From Ruegeria halocynthiae (GTDB lineage: Bacteria; Pseudomonadota; Alphaproteobacteria; Rhodobacterales; Rhodobacteraceae): 64,000 nt of DNA. The DNA is taken from positions 1-64,000 of the forward strand of contig NZ_FNNP01000002.1 in assembly GCF_900106805.1 (NCBI RefSeq). Direction: 5' to 3'. The position numbers were made by a program, and so were the translations under genes. How positions within the stretch are numbered: position 1 is the stretch's first letter; every line of letters begins with the position of its first letter. Of this stretch, positions 33,338 to 42,310 are shown piece after piece. The notes below the pieces were generated by a model that saw only the letters and a program-made list of their open reading frames with translations, ran no database searches and was not told the origin of the DNA.

Positions 33338-33871
33338 ATGGCGGCATTACGTGGGCTTCGGTCCGTACTGGATTTCATCTATCAGGCAGCGGGTGTTCTG
33401 GCCGCGCTTAGCCTGATTGCTATTCTATTGCTCATCGTGGTCCAGATGCTGGCCCGCTGGACAGGAGAGGTCTTTCCCGGAGCGCCCGACTACGCCGGTT
33501 ATGCGATGGCCGCAGCATCCTTTATGGCGTTTGCAAATGCCCTGAACCGGGGCAGCCACATCCGGGTTTCCATCCTTTTGAATTCAGTCCCCGATGGATT
33601 TCGCCGAATTCTTGAAATCTGGTGCTTTGCCATCGGTTCTGCTGTCATGTGGTATTTCTGCTGGTACGCCTATCGCTTTGTGTACTGGAGCTGGAAGTTC
33701 AACGACATAAGCCAAGGGCAGGATAAAACTGCCCTTTGGATACCGCAATCAACCATGCTGATCGGCGCGATAATCCTCGCAATCGCGCTGACGGATCATC
33801 TGTTCCACGTCCTGTTCAAAGGTGACCATCGTATCACCCGCGATCTGGCCGATCAAAGCCACGGAGAGTAA
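33338..33871 (+). CDS. TRAP transporter small permease (DctQ)
   Basis: A 177-aa four-helix membrane protein. After the first helix the segment MLARWTGEVFPGAPDYAGYAMAA matches the DctQ family, followed by NALNRGSHIRVSILLNSVPD and later TALWIPQSTMLIGAIILAIA. It lies between the binding-protein and large-permease genes with a 4-nt gap to dctM, giving the classical P-Q-M order. It forms the integral membrane complex with DctM. Confidence 0.92.
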   Translation: MAALRGLRSVLDFIYQAAGVLAALSLIAILLLIVVQMLARWTGEVFPGAPDYAGYAMAAASFMAFANALNRGSHIRVSILLNSVPDGFRRILEIWCFAIGSAVMWYFCWYAYRFVYWSWKFNDISQGQDKTALWIPQSTMLIGAIILAIALTDHLFHVLFKGDHRITRDLADQSHGE

Positions 33872-33875
33872 GAGC

Positions 33876-35189
33876 ATGGAAAACATATCCGTCATCATCC
33901 TCTTTCTCTTCGTCCTATTCACCCTTTTGGGCTCTGGCGTTTGGGTCGGGTTGGCCCTGATGGGCGTCGCCTGGGTCGGGATGGAGCTGTTCACGACGCG
34001 CCCGGTGGGTGATGTAATGATCACAACCATCTGGTCGTCGTCCTCTTCCTGGACTTTGACCGCCCTGCCGATGTTCATTTGGATGGGCGAGATCTTGTAC
34101 AGAACACGATTATCCGAGGACATGTTCAAAGGCTTGTCCCCTTGGATGGCACCACTGCCCGGAGGGTTGGTTCATACAAATATTGTGGGTTGCACAGTGT
34201 TTGCCGCGGTCTCGGGATCTTCAGCGGCCACCCTGACCACCGTTGGCAAGATGTCGATCCCGGAATTGCGCAAACGCAATTACCCCGAACGCATGATCAT
34301 TGGCACGCTGACTGGCGCGGCCACGCTTGGCCTGATGATCCCGCCGTCACTGACGTTGATCGTCTATGGGGTGACGATCAATGAATCTATCACCAAACTG
34401 TTCTTTGCGGGCATACTGCCAGGCCTCGTGCTGGCGGTGATGTTCATGGGATATGTCGCGATCTATTCCAAGGTCGGCAAAGACTGGAACCCAAACGATG
34501 AGGGTAAGCTGACCTTTGCAGAGAAGGTCAGAAACTCTCGGTTCCTTTTGCCCGTTATCCTGCTGATTACGGTTGTGATCGGATCAATGTATCTGGGCTA
34601 TGCCACAGCGACCGAAGCCGCCGCCTTCGGCGTGATCGGGAGCCTGTTGCTGGCAGCGGGGCAGGGGTCATTGAATTGGAAGACATTCACCGAGAGCCTG
34701 ATGGGTGCGACCCGTACCAGTGCCATGATCGCGCTAATCCTGGCAGGTGCTGCATTCCTTTCACTGTCGATGGGCTTCACCGGATTGCCGCGCGGGCTTG
34801 CGGACCTGATAGCAGGTTGGGATCTGACACGGTTCGAACTGCTGATGGTTCTGCTGGTCTTCTATGTCGTCCTAGGATGTTTCCTTGACGGAATTTCCTC
34901 GGTTGTGCTGACCATGGCGGTTGTTGAACCGATGATCCGCGACGCCGGGATCGACCTGATCTGGTTCGGTATCTTCATCGTGGTCGTCGTCGAGATGGCG
35001 CAAATCACACCGCCTATCGGTTTCAACCTGTTCGTGATGCAGGGGATGACCAATCATGAGATGAGCTATATTGCGCGCGCCGCAATTCCGATGTTTCTGA
35101 TCATGGTGCTGATGGTGTTCGTTCTGATCTGGTTCCCCGAATTGGCCACATGGTTGCCCGAAAACCTGCGTCAGAGCCCTGGCGGGTAG
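33876..35189 (+). CDS. TRAP transporter large permease (DctM)
   Basis: A 437-aa polytopic protein, the Na+-driven channel subunit. Family motifs: MFIWMGEILYRTRLSEDMFK, GCTVFAAVSGSSAATLTTVG and TGAATLGLMIPPSLTLIVYG. GGAGAG lies about eight nt before the ATG at 33876. The frame overlaps dctQ upstream but the conserved hydrophobic N-terminus starts here. It is followed after 6 nt by the BASS-type transporter, so the two importers are probably co-transcribed. Confidence 0.93.
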   Translation: MENISVIILFLFVLFTLLGSGVWVGLALMGVAWVGMELFTTRPVGDVMITTIWSSSSSWTLTALPMFIWMGEILYRTRLSEDMFKGLSPWMAPLPGGLVHTNIVGCTVFAAVSGSSAATLTTVGKMSIPELRKRNYPERMIIGTLTGAATLGLMIPPSLTLIVYGVTINESITKLFFAGILPGLVLAVMFMGYVAIYSKVGKDWNPNDEGKLTFAEKVRNSRFLLPVILLITVVIGSMYLGYATATEAAAFGVIGSLLLAAGQGSLNWKTFTESLMGATRTSAMIALILAGAAFLSLSMGFTGLPRGLADLIAGWDLTRFELLMVLLVFYVVLGCFLDGISSVVLTMAVVEPMIRDAGIDLIWFGIFIVVVVEMAQITPPIGFNLFVMQGMTNHEMSYIARAAIPMFLIMVLMVFVLIWFPELATWLPENLRQSPGG

Positions 35190-35195
35190 AGCGAA

Positions 35196-36128
35196 GTGAA
35201 CCCGCTTCACCTGGCGGCACGTCACGGCCCATATGTATTAGTATCGGGACTTGCTGCAGGCCTTCTATTGCCAGGGCTGGCCGAGCCGATGCGGCCTCTA
35301 CTACCGCCCTTGGTCATGGTCTTGCTGTTTTTAACGCTGCTTCGGATGAAACCGGGTGCCATTTTGGGATCGCTGGCTGATCTGAGGCAGGTCGCTGGAA
35401 CGATTGTTGCCTTTCAACTCGCCATGCCATTGATGGTGGCTGTGCTAGGTTTTGTTGGTGGGTGGACCGGTACGCCGGTGTTTCTGTCTTTGCTGATCAT
35501 GGCATCGGCTCCGTCAATTTCCGGCAGCCCAAATATGTGCTTGATGATGGGGCATCCTGCGGAACACGCGATGCGGCTGGTTGTAGTCGGAACCGCAGCA
35601 TTGCCATTGACCGCACTGCCGATTTTCTGGCTGATGCCGGAATTGGGTGACATTCAGGCGGTCCTTAAGATCACTCTACGCCTGTTTTTTACAATCGTTA
35701 TTGCTATTCTTGCAGCGGTCGTATTGCGCCGGACGGTTCTTCGCACACCATCAAAGAGCACACTTCTAAACCTAGAAGGCGCGGCGACGATCACTCTTGC
35801 GGTATTTGTGGTCGGCCTGATGCCATCTGTAAGTGCGACCGCGCTGGTAGACCCAAGCGTTGCACTGTTCTGGATCGTGTTTGCCTGCCTGATTAATTTT
35901 GGCGCGCAGGCTGTCTCATTCCAACTGACGCAGGCCAGACTACCGGCTGCCGAGGCAACAGCAGTTTCTTTAATCGCCGGAAATCGGAACATCGCAATTT
36001 TCTTTGTTGCACTGCCACCTGAAGTGACCGCACCCACTATGGTGTTTATCGGAGCCTATCAGATCCCGATGTATCTGACGCCTCTGGTAATGCGTCGACT
36101 TTATCAACGGACAACTTCGGCCCGTTAG
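35196..36128 (+). CDS. BASS-family transporter (bile acid:Na+ symporter-like)
   Basis: A 310-aa membrane protein with about ten hydrophobic segments. The C-terminal half carries the BASS/SBF signature region LIAGNRNIAIFFVALPPEV, and the N-terminal half has the related crossing region ASAPSISGSPNMCLMMGHPA. It is shorter than typical multidrug or arsenite members and the substrate is unknown; alphaproteobacterial members move organic anions or 2-oxo acids. The GTG start at 35196 lies 6 nt after the TRAP permease stop. Position at the end of the catabolic operon suggests uptake of a related substrate or export of an intermediate. Confidence 0.75.
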   Translation: MNPLHLAARHGPYVLVSGLAAGLLLPGLAEPMRPLLPPLVMVLLFLTLLRMKPGAILGSLADLRQVAGTIVAFQLAMPLMVAVLGFVGGWTGTPVFLSLLIMASAPSISGSPNMCLMMGHPAEHAMRLVVVGTAALPLTALPIFWLMPELGDIQAVLKITLRLFFTIVIAILAAVVLRRTVLRTPSKSTLLNLEGAATITLAVFVVGLMPSVSATALVDPSVALFWIVFACLINFGAQAVSFQLTQARLPAAEATAVSLIAGNRNIAIFFVALPPEVTAPTMVFIGAYQIPMYLTPLVMRRLYQRTTSAR

Positions 36129-36298
36129 GTTGATTGCTCAAGTTGCCGGCATACCAATGTTTGTGCCAATGTACTCATCCAACCGACGCAGATTAGAAAG
36201 TCGATTTCCACTCAAGTAACGTCGTCCATAACACGACTAAACTTTGCGGTCTGTCTGATGTACGGGACATTCGGAGAGTAGCAAGTAAAGGGAAACAT

Positions 36299-37885
36299 AT
36301 GTCCGACAATTCGGAAACCGACTATGAGGTTGGTCAGGACAATGTTCAGATCATGGGTCTGGACGTCCATAATCCGGTCTTTGCTGTTTCGGGTCTTACC
36401 ATCATTGCATTCGTGTTCTTCTCGCTCGTGTTTCGCGAGCAGGCGGCCGAGTTCTTTGGTTGGCTCCGTCCAGCACTGACCAGCAAATTTGACTGGGTGT
36501 TCATGCTTGCATGTAACATCTTTGTCGTCTTTTCGATCTTGTTGATCGTGACACCTTATGGGTCCATCCGTTTGGGTGGAGATGACGCTAAACCTGATTA
36601 CAGCTACGCTGGATGGTTTTCGATGCTGTTTGCGGCCGGTATGGGTATCGGCTTGGTTTTCTGGGGCGTGGCAGAACCGATCTCGCATTACGGAGCATCT
36701 CTGGGTGGTGTTGCCGTCGGCGAAGATGGCGTTCGGACTGACTGGGCACCGTTGGGGGCCGGTCTTGAAGACCCAGAAGCGTCACGCAAGTTGGCTATGG
36801 CCGCGACTATATTCCATTGGGGTGCGCATCCTTGGGCAATCTATGCGGTTGTAGCGCTGGCACTGGCGTTCTTCAGCTTTAACCGGGGTTTGCCGCTGAC
36901 CATGCGTTCAGTTTTCTATCCTATCTTTGGTGAGGCCACATGGGGTCCGCTGGGGCATATCATTGATGTGCTTGCCGTTTTTGCAACGATCTTTGGTCTG
37001 GCAACTTCACTGGGGTTGGGTGCGACACAGGCGCTGGCCGGCCTGAACTACTTGTTCGATGTGCCCGTTACCGACGGCATGAAGGTGCTGCTGATCGGCC
37101 TGATCACTGCCTTCGCGCTGATTTCGGTCGTTGCTGGTCTGGACAAAGGCGTTAAACGTCTTTCTGAGGCCAACATGATCTTGGCCGCTGCGTTGCTTTT
37201 GCTGGTACTGATTGTCGGACCGACTGTTGCAATCCTGACCGGATTCTTTGACAGCCTGTTTGAATATGTGGTTGCTTTGCCGACGCTGTCCAATTGGGTT
37301 GGTCGTGAAGACACCAACTTTATGCAAGGTTGGACCACATTCTACTGGGCCTGGTGGATTTCCTGGTCGCCTTTTGTGGGCATGTTCATCGCTCGAATTT
37401 CGAAGGGCCGGACTGTTCGTGAATTCGTCATTTGTGTCATCCTTATCCCGACAGTCGTCGGGGCGCTTTGGATGAGCGTATTTGGCGGAGCGGCTTTGGA
37501 TCAGGTGATGTCCGGTAATGGTCAAGAGCTGTCAGACGCCGCGTTGGAACTGAAGATGTTCACCATGTTCGAAGCTTTTCCGATGACTGGATTGCTGTCC
37601 TTTATCGGCATCATTCTTGTGGTGGTGTTTTTCGTGACCAGCTCGGATTCCGGTTCGTTGGTGATTGATACGATTACAGCCGGTGGAAAAACCGATGCTC
37701 CGACTGCGCAGCGTGTATTCTGGTGCATTCTGGAAGGTGCAATTGCGATTGTGCTGTTGTTGGGTGGCGGGCTTGGCGCATTACAGGCGGCGGCCGTTGC
37801 GACAGGCTTCCCGTTTGCGCTTGTTCTGATGCTGATGTGCGTGTCGATCTTCATAGGTCTGGAAAACGAACGGCGCCGTCGCTAG
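36299..37885 (+). CDS. BCCT-family betaine/carnitine/choline-type transporter
   Basis: A 528-aa transporter with twelve predicted helices. The Na+-coupled betaine motif is present (GMGIGLVFWGVAEPISH), as is the Trp-rich box of helix 8 (FYWAWWISWSPFVGMFIARI) and the GRTVREF loop after it. GMGIG favours glycine-betaine-like Na+ symporters over H+/carnitine ones. The C-terminal extension is very short (ENERRRR), so the osmosensing tail of BetP is missing and the role is likely nutritional uptake. AAAGGGAA precedes the start. It has its own 170-bp upstream region and a hairpin after the stop, so it is probably a single-gene unit. It could feed the betaine-type operon at 52654. Confidence 0.93.
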   Translation: MSDNSETDYEVGQDNVQIMGLDVHNPVFAVSGLTIIAFVFFSLVFREQAAEFFGWLRPALTSKFDWVFMLACNIFVVFSILLIVTPYGSIRLGGDDAKPDYSYAGWFSMLFAAGMGIGLVFWGVAEPISHYGASLGGVAVGEDGVRTDWAPLGAGLEDPEASRKLAMAATIFHWGAHPWAIYAVVALALAFFSFNRGLPLTMRSVFYPIFGEATWGPLGHIIDVLAVFATIFGLATSLGLGATQALAGLNYLFDVPVTDGMKVLLIGLITAFALISVVAGLDKGVKRLSEANMILAAALLLLVLIVGPTVAILTGFFDSLFEYVVALPTLSNWVGREDTNFMQGWTTFYWAWWISWSPFVGMFIARISKGRTVREFVICVILIPTVVGALWMSVFGGAALDQVMSGNGQELSDAALELKMFTMFEAFPMTGLLSFIGIILVVVFFVTSSDSGSLVIDTITAGGKTDAPTAQRVFWCILEGAIAIVLLLGGGLGALQAAAVATGFPFALVLMLMCVSIFIGLENERRRR

Positions 37886-37897
37886 CTCATAACATAT

Positions 37898-37924
37898 AAC
37901 TGCCCGGCTTTGTGCCGGGCAGTT
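37898..37924 (+). terminator. Hairpin terminator after BCCT gene
   Basis: AACTGCCCGGC-TTTGT-GCCGGGCAGTT forms an 11-bp GC-rich stem with a 5-nt loop, 12 nt after the BCCT stop and 27 nt from the convergent ugd stop. Only a short T stretch follows (TTCTC). It probably ends the BCCT transcript and may also act on ugd from the other side. Confidence 0.7.
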
Positions 37925-37951
37925 CTCACTGAAACACATACATTCGCATTT

Positions 37952-39283
37952 TCAAGCTGATCGGCTTTGCTGTTGATCACCGACCCCTACGCCGACATAG
38001 GCCTCAAACCCTGAGCCTAGCACCATCGCGGATGGGTAGATATTGCGGAGATCAACCATACGGGCCGATTTCATAGTCTCTGCCAACTCATTCAGGTTCA
38101 GGGCGCGGAATTCGTTCCATTCGGTCAGCAAGACAACAGCATCAGCATCTGCAGCAGCAGTATATGGGTCGTCCAACCATTCGACACCCGGCAATAACGC
38201 TTCGCCTTCGGCACGACCCTGCGGATCAACCACGCGTACACGGGCACCGCCACCAATCAGGGCCGGTACGATGGTCAAAGATGGTGCATCGCGCATGTCA
38301 TCGGTATTGGGTTTGAACGTAACACCCAACACTGCAACTGTTTTGCCATTAAAGCTGTCATCACAGGCATCGCGGATTTTTTCGATCATCCGCTTCTTCA
38401 CTTCGTCATTGACGCGAATGACGGTTTCGGTGATCTGCATCGGATGCGCATGATCCTGGCCGATCCTGGCAAGTGCCGCCGTGTCTTTGGGGAAACATGA
38501 ACCACCATAGCCCGGACCTGCGTGGAGGAACTTGTTGCCGATCCGCCCATCAAGCCCGATGCCACGTGCGACTTCTTTGACATCACCACCGGCACGCTCG
38601 CACAAACCAGCGATTTCGTTGATGAAAGTGATCTTGGTCGCCAGAAATGCATTTGCGGCGTATTTAATCATTTCAGCACTTTCCAGATCGGTGGTCAGGA
38701 TCGGGAAGTCACGCAAATAAAGCGGCCTGTAGATTCCGGCCATGACTTCTGTAGCGCGTTCGCTTTCAACGCCAACGACCACACGATCTGGGCGCATGAA
38801 ATCATCGATCGCGGCCCCCTCGCGTAAGAACTCGGGGTTCGAGGCGACGTCGAATTCCGCTTGGGGATTGGCTGCCGAGACCACCGAATGGACCTTGCGG
38901 TTGGTGCCAACCGGCACCGTCGATTTTGTAACAACAACCGTATAGGCGGTGATGGCCCGGGCAATTTCATCCGCAGCCGCCATCACATAGGTCAGGTCGG
39001 CGTGCCCGTCGCCACGCCGCGTTGGTGTGCCAACCGCAATGAACACAGCATCCGCTCCATCGACCGCTGCGGTCAGATCGGTGGTAAAGGTCAGTCGACC
39101 GGCGGCCACATTCTTAGCCATGAGCACATCAAGACCTGGCTCATAGATCGGCACTTCACCATCCTGAAGCATCTTGATCTTGCGTTCGGATTTGTCGACA
39201 CAGATCACGTCATGACCAAAATCCGAAAAGCAGACCCCAGATACCAAGCCGACATATCCGGTGCCAATCATTGCAATGCGCAT
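37952..39283 (-). CDS. ugd: UDP-glucose 6-dehydrogenase
   Basis: A 443-aa enzyme that oxidises UDP-glucose to UDP-glucuronate with two NAD+, for capsule/EPS or lipid sugar synthesis. Features: the NAD motif IGTGYVGLVSGVCFSDFGH, substrate region SNPEFLREGAAIDDFMRPD, and the catalytic cysteine C263 in GPGYGGSCFPKD. Length is normal. The C-terminal tail (QQQSRSA) is short. The start at 39283 is unambiguous (MRIAMIGTGY). It stands alone between the BCCT gene and the BlaR1-like gene, with 273 bp upstream that contain a hairpin at 39500-39530. Confidence 0.96.
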   Translation of the reverse strand: MRIAMIGTGYVGLVSGVCFSDFGHDVICVDKSERKIKMLQDGEVPIYEPGLDVLMAKNVAAGRLTFTTDLTAAVDGADAVFIAVGTPTRRGDGHADLTYVMAAADEIARAITAYTVVVTKSTVPVGTNRKVHSVVSAANPQAEFDVASNPEFLREGAAIDDFMRPDRVVVGVESERATEVMAGIYRPLYLRDFPILTTDLESAEMIKYAANAFLATKITFINEIAGLCERAGGDVKEVARGIGLDGRIGNKFLHAGPGYGGSCFPKDTAALARIGQDHAHPMQITETVIRVNDEVKKRMIEKIRDACDDSFNGKTVAVLGVTFKPNTDDMRDAPSLTIVPALIGGGARVRVVDPQGRAEGEALLPGVEWLDDPYTAAADADAVVLLTEWNEFRALNLNELAETMKSARMVDLRNIYPSAMVLGSGFEAYVGVGVGDQQQSRSA

Positions 39284-39499
39284 TTATCGAATTCCTTCCT
39301 TTGGTTTTCGCCAGTGGCGCATGTATTGTTTTCTGTCGACCGTTAACCTGAGAACTGTAGACACTCGGTAGAAATTCGCTCGAAATTCACAAGTGTTGTT
39401 CGGTTTGCACGACAATTCCCAATGGGCTGTATTCTTGCGACCGAATATGCTGGTTGTGGTGGAATGTTCAAGTGCTGTTAGGTCGTGTCATGACCATCA

Positions 39500-39530
39500 G
39501 ATCAGGTCGATTTCACAACCCGACCTGATC
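39500..39530 (-). terminator. Hairpin downstream of the BlaR1-like gene
   Basis: GATCAGGTCG and CGACCTGATC form a perfect 10-bp stem with an 11-nt loop, 27 nt past the BlaR1-like stop on the minus strand. No U-run follows, so it may be a factor-dependent or weak terminator separating blaIR from ugd. The remainder of the ugd upstream gap shows nothing clear. Confidence 0.45.
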
Positions 39531-39556
39531 GTACGCTGATCCTTGGACTGGCCTCG

Positions 39557-40654
39557 TCAGTTTCCCTGGTTTCTTTCTGCCAATCGTTCCAGATTTACGA
39601 CCGTAGACAGCATGAGCCTGTCGTGGCTCCACCCATCGGCTTGGCGCACGGATGCTGAACCGAAGGCCAGAACCCCAACAAATACCAATGCGCATCCGCA
39701 AACCATAGCATTGAACGGACGGTACCGTCGCGGGGCATCGGACAGGGCAAGAACCCGTTGCCGAAGCACGCGTTTGGCCCGGCCGCCACTGACCAGCGCA
39801 ACGTTGAGAACATGGGCGCCATCGCGGGAAACGATCCGACCGCAATAGTTCAGCAGGCAGTTAGCATAGTCAGAAGCATTCAGGCGGCGCCTGGAGACGA
39901 TAGACTGATCGCACCCGAGCTCTCGCAGGCGCTCGAAATCGTATTTCAGGGCGATATAGGCGGGGTTCCAGAACAAAAGCGGGCGTAGTAGTTCCAGCAT
40001 CAACTGCCACTCCACATCTCCGGCGCGTACATGCTGAAACTCGTGTGCAATTGCGAAACGCAGTTCCTCTGGCTTGTCGAGGAGATAGGTGGGCAGCACC
40101 ACATGCCGCCGCCAGAGGCCACGCACGGCGAATGGCACCGAAATTCGGTCCGACAGGCGGATATCAACCTTGGCGGAACGCCGCCACAGAAAGCTTGAGT
40201 TGACCGTTTCGCGGACCCGGATCGCCGCATATGCAACGCGCAAGACCAATCCGGTCGCCCCAACTGCCAACATTGCCAGGACCAATGTTGCACTGAGGGA
40301 GCCGCCATTCAGGACATTTTCTGCCCAACGTTCCCGTGCATTCAACAGGCTTTCGAATTGGGTCGCGGGCAGGGCAATGTCCCCGCGCAAAAAGGCGGCA
40401 ACCGCTATATCACCAAGGGCGACAGGTCGGCCCGGAAGCGCAAATTCAAACATTTCGGACAGTCCGATCGCAAGTATCGGGCTTAACACGATGCACAGCA
40501 ACAGTGCCTTGAGCACACGCAACTGAGCAAAATATGCAAAGCGAAGAGACGTGAGTTTCATAGCGAAACGTACCCCAAGCCAGACCAACAAAGACAAAAC
40601 GATGATCAGATTGAGCTCGAGATACACATCGAGAACCGGTTTAACTGCTGTCAT
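39557..40654 (-). CDS. BlaR1/MecR1-type M56 membrane metallopeptidase
   Basis: A 365-aa membrane protease. The N-terminal half has three or four hydrophobic segments. The zinc site is HEFQHVRAGD (H204-E205-x2-H208), with the later acidic segment DFERLRELGCDQSIVSRR supplying the third ligand. One more hydrophobic segment lies near the C-terminus (NAMVCGCALVFVGVLAFGS). Unlike BlaR1 of staphylococci it has no penicillin-binding sensor domain, so the signal is not necessarily a beta-lactam. It overlaps the BlaI-like gene by 14 bp. It presumably cleaves or triggers cleavage of that repressor. It lies directly downstream of the glycerol transporter operon. Confidence 0.9.
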   Translation of the reverse strand: MTAVKPVLDVYLELNLIIVLSLLVWLGVRFAMKLTSLRFAYFAQLRVLKALLLCIVLSPILAIGLSEMFEFALPGRPVALGDIAVAAFLRGDIALPATQFESLLNARERWAENVLNGGSLSATLVLAMLAVGATGLVLRVAYAAIRVRETVNSSFLWRRSAKVDIRLSDRISVPFAVRGLWRRHVVLPTYLLDKPEELRFAIAHEFQHVRAGDVEWQLMLELLRPLLFWNPAYIALKYDFERLRELGCDQSIVSRRRLNASDYANCLLNYCGRIVSRDGAHVLNVALVSGGRAKRVLRQRVLALSDAPRRYRPFNAMVCGCALVFVGVLAFGSASVRQADGWSHDRLMLSTVVNLERLAERNQGN

Positions 40655-41036
40655 TTTGCAGTCTCCTTTCTACCAGTGCCCGAATTTCCTCAAGATCGGT
40701 TTCCGTCAGTCCCGCATCATCGACCAAACGTGCCACCAGCGTGGCGGGCGTGTCATCGAACAATGTGCGGGACAGGTTCTGAAGCGACCGCGCCTGATAC
40801 CTGTCTTTTTCCAGAAGCGGTTTGTAGATCAACGTCTTGCCATCCTTACGGCTTTCGACAAATCCTTTCTCGTCAAGAATGCGTAGGATGGTCGCGCCGG
40901 ATGTATAGGCCAGATTACGCTCAGGCGGCAGTTGATCAAGAACGTCACGGACCGAGCCCTCACCAAGGGCCCAGAGTTCGTTCATGAACTCAAGCTCCAC
41001 CTCGGTCAGCAGATTGGATGTCTTTTTCTTTCGCAT
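40641..41036 (-). CDS. BlaI/MecI-family repressor
   Basis: A 131-aa winged-helix repressor (LTEVELEFMNELWALGEGSV, TSGATILRILDEKGFVESRK) with the C-terminal dimerisation/cleavage region of BlaI (LVARLVDDAGLTETDLEEIR). It is coupled by a 14-bp overlap to the M56 protease gene, forming the usual repressor/antirepressor pair. It starts 66 nt after the end of the glycerol operon gene on the same strand, so it may be read through from there. A weak ATGC/GCAT inverted repeat (41063-41081) lies in that gap. No beta-lactamase gene is nearby. Confidence 0.9.
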   Translation of the reverse strand: MRKKKTSNLLTEVELEFMNELWALGEGSVRDVLDQLPPERNLAYTSGATILRILDEKGFVESRKDGKTLIYKPLLEKDRYQARSLQNLSRTLFDDTPATLVARLVDDAGLTETDLEEIRALVERRLQNDSS

Positions 41037-41102
41037 CAGTCCCGGTGTCGCCGTTTCTTAGTATGCCTGCCAGACAAGCATCGTTTTGTTATTTCTCAAA
41101 GC

Positions 41103-41504
41103 TTAAACTTTCCGGAACACGAAAATGCCCCAGCCGATGGACAGGAAAAGCGGCGTCCAAACCGGTTGACCCATCAGCCCGAGCCAGGCAAGGAAGATGT
41201 ACGCCGAACCCAGAAGGGTAATGAACAGGCGATCCCCAAGCGTTGTGGTCAGGCCCAGAACACCCCGTCGTTCGATACCGTCCCGGTACTTTAACCCCTC
41301 AAGGATGCCGATCAGGGCGATAGCCGAAAAGATGCCGACGAACACCGCCAGCGTTGCGGGCGTCCAGGCCATCCAGAAATCGGGCCACAAAGGGGCGGTC
41401 CAAGAGAAACCTTTTTCCTCCTGCTGACCGACGCTTCCCCAACCGGCCTGCTGGGCAAAAGCGGTAGTTGGCAGAAAGGGAAGGGCGAGAAGAAGTTTGC
41501 GCAT
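41103..41504 (-). CDS. glpU: DUF2160 membrane protein of the glycerol ABC system
   Basis: A 133-aa small membrane protein with a signal-like N-terminus (MRKLLLALPFLPTTAFAQQA) and three further hydrophobic segments. It carries the DUF2160-type core WTAPLWPDFWMAWTPATLAV and LGDRLFITLLGSAYIFLAWL. In Rhizobium leguminosarum the equivalent glpU lies in the glycerol transporter operon glpSTPQUV; its role is not established. Start 41504 is preferred because it gives the signal-like N-terminus. It is the last transporter gene, 8 nt after glpQ. Confidence 0.82.
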   Translation of the reverse strand: MRKLLLALPFLPTTAFAQQAGWGSVGQQEEKGFSWTAPLWPDFWMAWTPATLAVFVGIFSAIALIGILEGLKYRDGIERRGVLGLTTTLGDRLFITLLGSAYIFLAWLGLMGQPVWTPLFLSIGWGIFVFRKV

Positions 41505-41512
41505 ATTGAACC

Positions 41513-42310
41513 TCACACACGTCCCATCGCGAAACCGCGCGCGATGTAGTTGCGGACAAACCAGATGACAATGGCTCCGGGGATGATGGTCAGGGTTCCG
41601 GCGGCGGCCAGCAACCCAAGTTCGTACCCGGCACTGGAGGCTGTCCGTGTCATCACGGCCGCGATGGGTTTGGCCTCGACCGCGGTCAGTGTTTTGGCCA
41701 GCAACATTTCGACCCACGAGAACATGAAACAGAAGAACGCGGCCACGCCCACACCCGCTTTGATATTGGGCAGGAAGATTGTCACGAAAAAACGCGGGAA
41801 AGAATAGCCGTCGACGTAAGCTGTTTCGTCCAACTCTTTAGGGATGCCGCGCATGAAGCCTTCGAGAATCCACACAGCCAATGGCACGTTGAACAGCGTA
41901 TGCGCCAAAGCCACAGCCAGATAGGTGTCGAACAGTTGGATCGAAGAGTAGAGCTGAAAGAACGGCAGCGCGAACACCGCTGCCGGGGCCATCCGATTGG
42001 TCAGCAGCCAGAAGAACAACTGCTTGTCACCCAAAAACCGATAGCGCGAAAACGCATAGGCTGCAGGCAGCGCTACACAAACCGAAAGTACTGTGTTCAG
42101 CGTCACATAGGTAATCGAGTTGATGTAACCCCAGTACCATGTCGGGTCGGTGAATATGGTGATATAGTTATCTAACGTAAAGGTCTGGGGAAACAGGGAA
42201 AACCCCGAAAGGATCTCGTTTGTGGTTTTGAAGGACATCGCCACCAGCCAATAGATCGGCAGCATTAAGAACGCGATATAGAGGATTGGGATAAGGGAAC
42301 GCTTTTTCAT
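41513..42310 (-). CDS. glpQ: Glycerol ABC transporter permease
   Basis: A 265-aa MalG-like permease with six hydrophobic segments. The EAA loop is in ELDETAYVDGYSFPRFFVTI. The N-terminus KKRSLIPILYIAFLMLPIYW is usual for the family. It overlaps glpP by 4 bp (ATGA). With GlpP it forms the transmembrane channel of the glycerol importer described in rhizobia. The assignment rests on the operon order, the DUF2160 gene and the distinctive ATPase pair. Confidence 0.9.
   Translation of the reverse strand: MKKRSLIPILYIAFLMLPIYWLVAMSFKTTNEILSGFSLFPQTFTLDNYITIFTDPTWYWGYINSITYVTLNTVLSVCVALPAAYAFSRYRFLGDKQLFFWLLTNRMAPAAVFALPFFQLYSSIQLFDTYLAVALAHTLFNVPLAVWILEGFMRGIPKELDETAYVDGYSFPRFFVTIFLPNIKAGVGVAAFFCFMFSWVEMLLAKTLTAVEAKPIAAVMTRTASSAGYELGLLAAAGTLTIIPGAIVIWFVRNYIARGFAMGRV

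Noticed and set aside
39557..41036. Beta-lactam resistance locus
   Set aside because: BlaI/BlaR1-like genes are present, but there is no penicillin-binding sensor domain and no beta-lactamase or PBP2a gene nearby.
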